Of a DNA stretch of 21,731 bases, positions 16,154 to 21,731 are shown piece by piece. Source of the stretch: JAWXVD01 sp044425705 (lineage in GTDB: Bacteria > Bacillota > Clostridia > Lachnospirales > Lachnospiraceae); assembly GCA_044425705.1 (NCBI GenBank), contig JAWXVD010000050.1, positions 1 through 21,731 on the forward strand. The letters run 5' to 3'. Made by a program: the position numbers and the translations under genes. Positions within the stretch are counted from its first letter, which is position 1. The number at the start of each line of letters is the position of its first letter. The notes below the pieces were generated by a model. That model was not told where the DNA came from and did no database searches. It was given only the letters and a program-made list of their open reading frames with translations.

Positions 16154-16294
16154 AGAATGAGCCAAGAGGGCTAAAGGATATTTTGTACTTATTTATGATT
16201 TTGTGTGAACAGTAACTTTCACTCCTATAAATGGGTGAAAAGAGATAAAAATAGCAGGGACTTGTTAATTTGGTAGATTTGTACGTGTTTTTCC
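16154..16294 (+). other. Gap after the fucosidase gene, no gene seen
   Basis: The stretch is AT-rich with no supportable gene. TTTCACTC (16217-16224) pairs with GGGTGAAA (16233-16240) through one wobble over an 8-nt loop, but what follows is AGAGATAAAA, not a T-run. AGCC/GGCT near 16160-16172 is too short to call a terminator. How the glycan transcript ends is unclear. Confidence 0.35.
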
Positions 16295-16323
16295 TTGACA
16301 TAATAGAAAAATTTGTATAAAAT
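16295..16323 (+). promoter_or_regulatory. rny promoter
   Basis: TTGACA (16295-16300) is followed 17 bp later by TAAAAT (16318-16323), overlapping TATAAA (16316-16321). The predicted 5' leader before rny is about 125 nt. Confidence 0.75.
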
Positions 16324-16436
16324 TGAACTATTGTAGAATTGTTAAATAGAATTGGTTAGGAATTATGAATGTAGCGGTATATTCGATAATTTAGAGTTTG
16401 TTCTATGAGAGATAAATGTACAATGAAAATTAAATA

Positions 16437-16449
16437 AGGAGGTGCTCCT
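16437..16449 (+). promoter_or_regulatory. Hairpin covering the rny Shine-Dalgarno
   Basis: The ribosome binding site AAGGAGG (16436-16442) lies within AGGAG (16437-16441), loop GTG, CTCCT (16445-16449), a perfect 5-bp hairpin that ends 4 nt before ATG 16454. When folded it would hide the binding site. Confidence 0.55.
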
Positions 16450-16453
16450 GTAC

Positions 16454-18001
16454 ATGCTGACGACGATAATATGTGTTATCGTAGCACTGGTTATTGCTGT
16501 TCCGATTGCCATCGTATTAACCACTAATACTTTGAAAAATTCGGCTGAATCCGTAATTGGAAATTCAGAAACAAAAGCAAGAGAGATTATTGATGAAGCT
16601 CTTAAAACTGCTGAAAGTAAAAAACGTGAAGGTCTGTTAGAAGTGAAAGAAGAATCTATTCGTTCAAAAAATGAATTAGATAAAGAAATCAAAGAACGCA
16701 GAGCTGAAGTACAACGTTATGAAAGAAGAATGCAGCAAAAAGAAGAGAATATCGATAAGAAAACAGATGCTATCGAGAAAAAAGAAGCAAGTTTAGCGGC
16801 TAAAGAAGAAGTTCTAAGTAAGCAAAAAGAAAAAATTGCCAAGCTGAATGAAGAACGCGTACAGGAACTAGAACGAATTTCGGGACTAACCTCTGAACAA
16901 GCGAAAGATTACTTATTGAAAATTGTTGAAGATGAAGTGAAACATGAAACAGCTATGCTTATTAAAGAATTAGAAAGCAAAGCAAAAGAAGAAGCAGACA
17001 AAAAAGCCAAGGAATATGTAGTAACAGCCATACAGAAATGTGCGGCAGACCATGTGTCGGAAACTACTATTTCAGTAGTGCAACTTCCAAATGATGAAAT
17101 GAAGGGAAGAATTATTGGTAGAGAGGGAAGAAATATTAGAACACTTGAAACCTTAACGGGTATCGACTTAATTATTGACGATACACCAGAAGCAGTTATT
17201 CTTTCTGGATTTGATCCAATTCGTAGGGAAGTGGCTAGAATAGCACTTGAAAAATTAATTGTGGATGGTCGTATTCATCCAGCCAGAATTGAAGAAATGG
17301 TCGAAAAGGCACAAAAAGAAGTAGAGATAATGATTAAAGAGGAAGGTGAAGCCGCATTACTTGATGTAGGAGTACACGGTATTCATCCAGAACTTGTAAG
17401 ATTACTTGGTAAGATGAAGTTTAGAACTAGTTATGGTCAAAATGCATTAAAGCATTCTATTGAAGTTGCACAGTTATCAGGATTGTTAGCAGCTGAAATG
17501 GGGCTAGATGTGAGAATGGCAAAAAGAGCTGGATTATTGCATGATATCGGAAAAGCCGTTGATCATGAAATGGAAGGTTCTCATATCCAATTAGGGGTTG
17601 AACTTTGTAGAAAATATAAGGAATCACATATGGTCATTAATGCAGTGGAATCACATCACGGTGATGTGGAGCCAACATCTCTTACTTCATGTATTGTACA
17701 AGCTGCAGATACAATTTCAGCAGCAAGACCAGGAGCAAGAAGAGAAACATTAGAAACATATACTAGTCGTTTAAGACAACTAGAAGATATAACAAACAAT
17801 TTCAAAGGTGTAGATAAATCTTTTGCCATTCAGGCAGGTAGAGAAGTTCGTGTTATGGTAGTTCCAGAACAGATTAATGATGCGGCTATGATTCTATTAG
17901 CTAGAGATGTATCAAAACAAATCGAAGCTGAATTAGAATACCCAGGACAGATCAAAGTAAATGTTATTCGGGAAAGCAGAGTTATTGATTACGCGAAGTA
18001 A
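16454..18001 (+). CDS. rny: Ribonuclease Y
   Basis: RNase Y is the membrane-bound endoribonuclease that starts decay and processing of many mRNAs in Firmicutes. From ATG 16454 the protein is 515 aa: one N-terminal membrane helix (about residues 4-24, IICVIVALVIAVPIAIVL), a long charged coiled coil to about residue 190, a KH domain with GREGRN at 222-227, and an HD domain with H334 (LKHSIEVA) and LLHDIGKAVDHE holding H363-D364. A GTG at 16442 is in frame but overlaps the Shine-Dalgarno, so ATG 16454 is preferred. It has its own promoter and terminator. rny normally follows recA or recX in Firmicutes; here 11.7 kb separates them. Confidence 0.97.
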   Translation: MLTTIICVIVALVIAVPIAIVLTTNTLKNSAESVIGNSETKAREIIDEALKTAESKKREGLLEVKEESIRSKNELDKEIKERRAEVQRYERRMQQKEENIDKKTDAIEKKEASLAAKEEVLSKQKEKIAKLNEERVQELERISGLTSEQAKDYLLKIVEDEVKHETAMLIKELESKAKEEADKKAKEYVVTAIQKCAADHVSETTISVVQLPNDEMKGRIIGREGRNIRTLETLTGIDLIIDDTPEAVILSGFDPIRREVARIALEKLIVDGRIHPARIEEMVEKAQKEVEIMIKEEGEAALLDVGVHGIHPELVRLLGKMKFRTSYGQNALKHSIEVAQLSGLLAAEMGLDVRMAKRAGLLHDIGKAVDHEMEGSHIQLGVELCRKYKESHMVINAVESHHGDVEPTSLTSCIVQAADTISAARPGARRETLETYTSRLRQLEDITNNFKGVDKSFAIQAGREVRVMVVPEQINDAAMILLARDVSKQIEAELEYPGQIKVNVIRESRVIDYAK

Positions 18002-18011
18002 GATAGGAAAC

Positions 18012-18048
18012 GTCATAAATGTGGTTATCACATTTATGGCTTTTTTTT
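18012..18048 (+). terminator. Rho-independent terminator after rny
   Basis: GTCATAAATGTG (18012-18023) pairs with CACATTTATGGC (18029-18040) with one wobble, loop GTTAT, then eight T. Confidence 0.93.
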
Positions 18049-18069
18049 GATGATAATTTCAAAAAACAA

Positions 18070-18078
18070 TGGTATAAT
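18070..18078 (+). promoter_or_regulatory. Extended -10 promoter of the AAA/nuclease gene
   Basis: TGGTATAAT holds a perfect TATAAT with the TGN extension. The -35 region (TGATAA at 18051, 16 bp away) is poor, as is usual when the extended -10 is present. It lies 52 bp before the gene, whose ribosome binding site is TTAGGAGG. Confidence 0.7.
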
Positions 18079-18130
18079 ACTTATATTCTAAGGCATTATT
18101 TTGCGTGAAAATTAATTAGGAGGATAGATT

Positions 18131-19819
18131 ATGGATTATAAACCATTGCCGATAGGTATTGATAATTATGAAGAGATTATAGAAAAAGGATATTATTATG
18201 TAGATAAAACTATGTTAATTCAGAAATTATTGGATTCTACTGCAAAAGTGACTATTTTTACTAGACCAAGACGTTTTGGAAAAAGTTTGAATTTGAGCAT
18301 GCTACAATATTTTTTCGAAACGAATGATAGTGATAATGCACGGTTGTTTGAGAAACGAATGATAGCAAAAGCAGGGGATAACTATACTAAGCATATGGGA
18401 AAATATCCAGTCATTATGTTGAACTTCAAAGAAGGAAAACAACTTACCTTTTTATCTTCTTATACACATATAAAATCTTCTATTGTTAATGAATTTAATC
18501 GTCATAAAGAACTTTTGACAAAATATTCATTTGAACAGTGGGAAATAGAAAAATATAGCCAATTAATGAGTGGTGTTGGAGATATAGATCTTTATGTAGA
18601 TTCCATTAAATTTCTCACACAATGTTTAGAAAAAGCATATGGGGAAAAAGTAATTCTTTTATTAGATGAATATGATGTGCCTTTAGAAAATGCCTATTTC
18701 AAAGGATTTTATGATGAAATGATCGCTTTTATTAGGGGAGTGTTGAGTGGTGCTTTGAAAACGAACAACTCCTTATTTATGGCCGTATTAACAGGGTGTT
18801 TGAGAATTAGTAAAGAAAGTATTTTTACAGGACTTAATAACTTGGAGATTGTATCAATAGAAAATAAAGCATATGGAGAATATTTTGGATTTACAGAAGA
18901 AGAAGTAGAAGAAATGTTAGTTTATTATCAAAGACAGCATCGTAGCGATACTGTAAAAGAATGGTATAATGGTTATTTGTTTGGAAGAACAAGGATATAT
19001 AATCCATGGAGCATGGTCAACTATATGAAGTCGCTTTTGACAGATGAGAATGAATATCCAAAACCTTATTGGTCCAATACTAGCTCTAATAGTATCGTGA
19101 AAGATTTAATTGAACGAAGTGATGCAGTAACCAAGTCTGAATTAGAAATTTTGATGGCAGGCGGAACTATAGAAAAATTGATTCATGAAGATATCACTTA
19201 TGAAGAGATTTACAGTAATATGAATAATCTTTGGAATTTTTTATATTTTACAGGATACCTAAAGAAAATTTCAGAGCGATTTGAAGAAGATTGTACTTAT
19301 GTAACATTACAAATTCCCAATAAAGAGGTGGGGTATATCTATAAAATGCATATTATGGGATGGATGGAGTCACGTATTAGGCAGACCAATCTTAGTAAAT
19401 TGTATGAATCAACCATAGCAGGTGATGTGGAGAATATAGAAAATGAGATAGACCGAATATTAGAAAGTACAGTTAGTTATTACGACACCAACAATAGTAA
19501 GGCGGGAGAATCATTTTACCATGGGATTATGGTAGGTCTATATGCAGGAATTAGTGATTATCAAGTGTTGTCAAATCGAGAAAGTGGTAATGGTAGACCA
19601 GATTTAATTATCAAATATCCTAGTTTTAAAGGAAAAGCTTATATTATAGAATTTAAAATCACAACAAAACATACAGAATTAGAAGAGGCAGCAAGAAAGG
19701 CTTTATTACAGATTGATGAGCAAAATTACCGAGATGGTCTTTTAGCGGATGGCTACACTGATATTACAGTGTATGGTATTGGGTTTTATAAAAAAAGTTG
19801 CTTGGTGTTGAAGGGGTGA
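18131..19819 (+). CDS. AAA-ATPase-like protein with C-terminal PD-(D/E)XK nuclease domain
   Basis: The 562-aa protein belongs to the AAA-ATPase-like plus DUF1703-type family, widespread and often multi-copy in gut Clostridia and Bacteroidetes, with no settled function. The N-terminus PLPIGIDNYEEIIEKGYYYVDKT is the family hallmark. A Walker A-like loop RPRRFGKS is at 45-52 and Walker B ILLLDEYD at 175-182. The C-terminal domain carries PD-(D/E)XK nuclease residues D491 (GRPDLII) and E507-x-K509 (IIEFK), after the YHGIMVGLYAG helix. All key residues look intact. It stands alone between its own promoter and terminator. A role in defence or in mobile-DNA handling has been suggested for such proteins; nothing here proves it. 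Confidence 0.85.
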   Translation: MDYKPLPIGIDNYEEIIEKGYYYVDKTMLIQKLLDSTAKVTIFTRPRRFGKSLNLSMLQYFFETNDSDNARLFEKRMIAKAGDNYTKHMGKYPVIMLNFKEGKQLTFLSSYTHIKSSIVNEFNRHKELLTKYSFEQWEIEKYSQLMSGVGDIDLYVDSIKFLTQCLEKAYGEKVILLLDEYDVPLENAYFKGFYDEMIAFIRGVLSGALKTNNSLFMAVLTGCLRISKESIFTGLNNLEIVSIENKAYGEYFGFTEEEVEEMLVYYQRQHRSDTVKEWYNGYLFGRTRIYNPWSMVNYMKSLLTDENEYPKPYWSNTSSNSIVKDLIERSDAVTKSELEILMAGGTIEKLIHEDITYEEIYSNMNNLWNFLYFTGYLKKISERFEEDCTYVTLQIPNKEVGYIYKMHIMGWMESRIRQTNLSKLYESTIAGDVENIENEIDRILESTVSYYDTNNSKAGESFYHGIMVGLYAGISDYQVLSNRESGNGRPDLIIKYPSFKGKAYIIEFKITTKHTELEEAARKALLQIDEQNYRDGLLADGYTDITVYGIGFYKKSCLVLKG

Positions 19820-19867
19820 AAGGGATAATATATTTTATTAAAACAGAAAAAGTACAAATTCTCTAGT

Positions 19868-19904
19868 GAAATATCCATAGACGTTCTATGGATATTTCTT
19901 TATT
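19868..19904 (+). terminator. Terminator after the AAA/nuclease gene
   Basis: GAAATATCCATAGA (19868-19881) pairs perfectly with TCTATGGATATTTC (19885-19898) over a 3-nt loop, followed by TTTATT. The T-run is interrupted by one A, but the 14-bp stem is strong. Confidence 0.78.
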
Positions 19905-19916
19905 CTAACGGTATAT

Positions 19917-19950
19917 GCAATTTGTCTTTTACAAGCTAAAGTTATCAGAC
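19917..19950 (+). repeat. Possible worn copy of the structured leader element
   Basis: GCAATTTGT (19917-19925) equals the P2 5' side of copy B. ACAAG (19931-19935), then an extra CTAAA, then GTTATCAGAC (19941-19950) resembles the 3' side ACAAGTTGCCAGAC. The spacing to ATG 20008 (about 57 nt) does not match the other copies, and the gene has its own GAGGAGGGG site. It may be chance. Confidence 0.25.
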
Positions 19951-20007
19951 TTTGGTCAACTACTGGCAATTGATGTGTAAACTTGAAAGAGGAGGGGATG
20001 TTTTACC

Positions 20008-21084
20008 ATGAAATTAGAAAACTGGGAGCAAAAGCAAAGGAATTTTGAAGCATTCTGGGAAAAAGATTATTATGAAAGATGCAATATGTCCATTCGTATT
20101 GAAAATGAGGCATTGAAGGGAAAAAGGTATAATGATGTTCCTTTGAAACAAAGATTTATGGATCCAGATTTTTTAGCTAATAAATGGAAGTTTATGGCGG
20201 ATAATACTCAATTTTTTGCAGATGCCATTCCTTGTTATAGTATAGATTTTGGTACAGCGGCACATGCTACATATTTTGGATGTGAACCACAGTTTGGAGA
20301 AGATACCATTTGGTTTGAGCCGATTATGAAGGAAGATGATATTAAACTACTGCAATATACAGATGCGGGAAGAAAAGTTTTTCTAGAACATTTAGATATT
20401 GTGAAGCAGTTGGTATCAAAGGCGAAACATGATGTGTTTATTCCTATGACAGATAATTGTGGAATTGTGGATGCTTTGGGGCATCTAAGGGGAAATGAGA
20501 ATCTGTTAATGGATATGATTGATAATCCAGAATTTGTAAAAGAATCTATTGCAAAGATTACGGCGGTTTGGAAGGAAACACAGGTAAGCTTCTTTGAAGC
20601 CGTAAAAGCAGGGAATTTAGGTGGCACAGCACATTCTTGGATGCAGTTATGGTGTCCTAAAAGACATGCTCAGATTCAATGTGATTTTTCTGTTATGATT
20701 TCACCAGATATGTATGAGGAGTTTGTATTACCAGAATTAATTGAAACATCGAGCTTTTTAGACTACACGACATATCATCTTGATGGGCAGGAGCAAATTC
20801 GCCATCTGGATTATATTTTATCGGTGGATACTATAGATAATATTCAGTGGACACCAGTAGCAGGACAGCCAACAGCAGCTAACTTTATCGAAGTATTTAA
20901 ACGCATTCAAAAGAGTGGAAAAGGATTGATTCTGACACCACCTGCCAATGAAGTGGAATTTATAGTGGACAATTTATCTCATAAGGGGTTACGTTTGAAT
21001 ATCTTGGATGTGACGAGTGAGGAACAAGCGAAGTATTTGATAGAATATGCAAAGAAGGCATCTAGAAATATTTTAAACAAATAA
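20008..21084 (+). CDS. Uroporphyrinogen decarboxylase (URO-D) superfamily protein
   Basis: The 358-aa protein resembles the URO-D/MtaA-like superfamily: a barrel-type protein with a conserved end LTPPANEVEFIVDNLSHKGLRLNILDVTSEEQAKYLIEYAKK. Members include HemE and corrinoid methyltransferases, but many in Clostridia are uncharacterised and lie near glycan genes. The segment YHLDG (H257, D259) stands where corrinoid methyltransferases usually carry a His-x-Cys zinc site; C216 and C225 lie earlier. So neither a haem role nor classic methyl transfer is supported. The start has GAGGAGGGG about 10 nt upstream. It is followed at once by an element copy and a GH31 gene, so a role linked to sugar metabolism is inferred. 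No clear promoter was identified upstream. Confidence 0.75.
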   Translation: MKLENWEQKQRNFEAFWEKDYYERCNMSIRIENEALKGKRYNDVPLKQRFMDPDFLANKWKFMADNTQFFADAIPCYSIDFGTAAHATYFGCEPQFGEDTIWFEPIMKEDDIKLLQYTDAGRKVFLEHLDIVKQLVSKAKHDVFIPMTDNCGIVDALGHLRGNENLLMDMIDNPEFVKESIAKITAVWKETQVSFFEAVKAGNLGGTAHSWMQLWCPKRHAQIQCDFSVMISPDMYEEFVLPELIETSSFLDYTTYHLDGQEQIRHLDYILSVDTIDNIQWTPVAGQPTAANFIEVFKRIQKSGKGLILTPPANEVEFIVDNLSHKGLRLNILDVTSEEQAKYLIEYAKKASRNILNK

Positions 21085-21088
21085 GGAA

Positions 21089-21196
21089 GTTGAAAAATAG
21101 GAGTTTTCAACCAGCAACTTGTCTCTTGCGAGAAACCTCTTTCATAAATGAAAGAGCTACAAGTTGCCAGACTGAGAGAAAGAGAAGGATGAGATT
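21089..21196 (+). repeat. Structured leader element, copy D (before the GH31 gene)
   Basis: This is the cleanest full-length copy. P1: GTTGAAAA (21089-21096) with TTTTCAAC (21104-21111). P2: GCAACTTGT (21114-21122) with ACAAGTTGC (21159-21167), 9 bp, all Watson-Crick. P3: CTC-TTGC-GAG (21123-21132). P4: CTCTTTCA (21137-21144), loop TAAA, TGAAAGAG (21149-21156). The tail GAGAGAAAG (21174-21182) and AGAAGG reaches ATG 21197, 26 nt after CCAG. It begins 4 nt after the URO-D stop, so it is almost certainly within an operon rather than at a transcript start. Confidence 0.87.
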
Positions 21197-21731
21197 ATGA
21201 CAGTAAAACCAATCATACAAAGAGTAAATGAGCAAATTATAAAAGTGACGTATGTGCCAGAAAATCAAAAAGAAGTGGAAAGTGAATTGATTAAATTAGA
21301 AAATATTCAGGATTTATCGCTAGATGGATTTTGTACTGTGGAGGATAGACCACAGTTTCTAAAAGATGGAAAAACTTACCTTTCTGATTTGGGAGTAACA
21401 TTTACAGAGAAGGAAATTTTTGTAACGAGAAGTGATGAAAAAGCTGAAATGAAGAAGAAATTAACAGCCAATGGTTGGGTGTATTACAATGATGAAGTAG
21501 AAAATGTTTCATTAGGTATGTCTTATGGAATTACAGCGAAATTTCAAACCTATGGAAAGCAAATTTTAACAGGTCTTGGTCAATATGAAGACGGTGTGTT
21601 TGATTATTCAGGTAAAAAAGAATATATGTATCAATCCAATATGAGAAATGCTTTTCCTGTGATGGTATCTAGTGAAGGTTATGCTATTTTTATCGATACA
21701 GAAAGCAGTATGATTTTTACTTCAGAGAAGG
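21197..21731 (+). CDS. Glycoside hydrolase family 31, N-terminal part (cut by window end)
   Basis: Only the first 178 codons are present; the frame is open to the last base. The reading MTVKPIIQRVNEQIIKVTYV, then TGLGQYEDGVFDYSGKKEYM and YQSNMRNAFPVMVSSEGYAIF, matches the N-terminal beta-sandwich of GH31 enzymes (alpha-glucosidases, alpha-xylosidases and relatives). The GQYEDG segment is the family substrate-site loop. The catalytic aspartates lie beyond the window, so substrate cannot be judged. No signal peptide. The start ATG has AAGG 8 nt upstream, within the tail of element copy D. It is probably cotranscribed with the URO-D-family gene. Confidence 0.85.
   Translation, partial: MTVKPIIQRVNEQIIKVTYVPENQKEVESELIKLENIQDLSLDGFCTVEDRPQFLKDGKTYLSDLGVTFTEKEIFVTRSDEKAEMKKKLTANGWVYYNDEVENVSLGMSYGITAKFQTYGKQILTGLGQYEDGVFDYSGKKEYMYQSNMRNAFPVMVSSEGYAIFIDTESSMIFTSEK

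Noticed and set aside
20008..21084. HemE, a haem biosynthesis enzyme
   Set aside because: Only superfamily-level resemblance, no other haem genes nearby, and the gene is followed by a glycosidase.

Overview
The window looks like chromosome of a low-GC, AT-rich Firmicute of the Clostridia, most likely a Lachnospiraceae-type organism. The evidence is the conserved rimO-pgsA-cinA-recA-recX ... rny order, strong AGGAGG-type ribosome binding sites, GAAC-N4-GTTC LexA boxes, and LplB/YtcP-type ABC permeases paired with a membrane-bound AraC regulator. An algal- or plant-glycan degrader related to the Cellulosilyticum/Epulopiscium group is possible, but that is inference. Every gene I support lies on the + strand.

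Layout. (1) 1-4741 is a housekeeping block: rimO, pgsA (overlapping rimO), a terminator, a stand-alone CinA C-terminal (PncC-like) gene, recA under an SOS promoter with two LexA boxes, and recX. (2) 4787-16153 is a sugar-uptake and glycan-degradation island set between recX and rny. It holds a membrane-anchored AraC-family sensor/regulator, its own promoter, two ABC permeases, a large substrate-binding lipoprotein, a Cys-type sulfatase, a parallel beta-helix protein and a GH29 alpha-L-fucosidase. None of the three enzymes has a signal peptide, so the likely scheme is import of a sulfated, fucose-containing oligosaccharide followed by cytoplasmic desulfation and cleavage. The ABC ATPase and the sulfatase-maturing enzyme are not in the window. 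(3) 16154-18048 is rny (RNase Y) with its own promoter and terminator. (4) 18073-19898 is a single-gene unit for an AAA-ATPase-like/PD-(D/E)XK protein. (5) 20008-21731 holds a URO-D-superfamily gene followed by the start of a GH31 glycosidase, cut by the window end.

The most unusual content is a family of structured intergenic elements with five clear copies and one doubtful remnant. All clear copies point the same way and end at a start codon: before cinA (1951), recA (2878), the beta-helix gene (12283), the fucosidase (14530) and the GH31 gene (21089). The fullest copies have an A/T-rich hairpin (P1), then a stem ending in the sequence AAGTTGCCAG (P2) that encloses one or two small hairpins (P3, P4), then a purine-rich tail with GAGAGAAAG and a GG-containing ribosome-binding-like patch. 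Stem bases differ between copies in compensating ways, and the distance from CCAG to the start codon is 25-27 nt in all five. I do not recognise it as a known riboswitch or ribozyme. It serves DNA-repair and glycan genes alike, so it may be a portable translation-control or mRNA-processing leader.

Several automatic start choices (TTG, GTG or ATG inside these elements) are likely too far upstream; the coordinates below use corrected starts.
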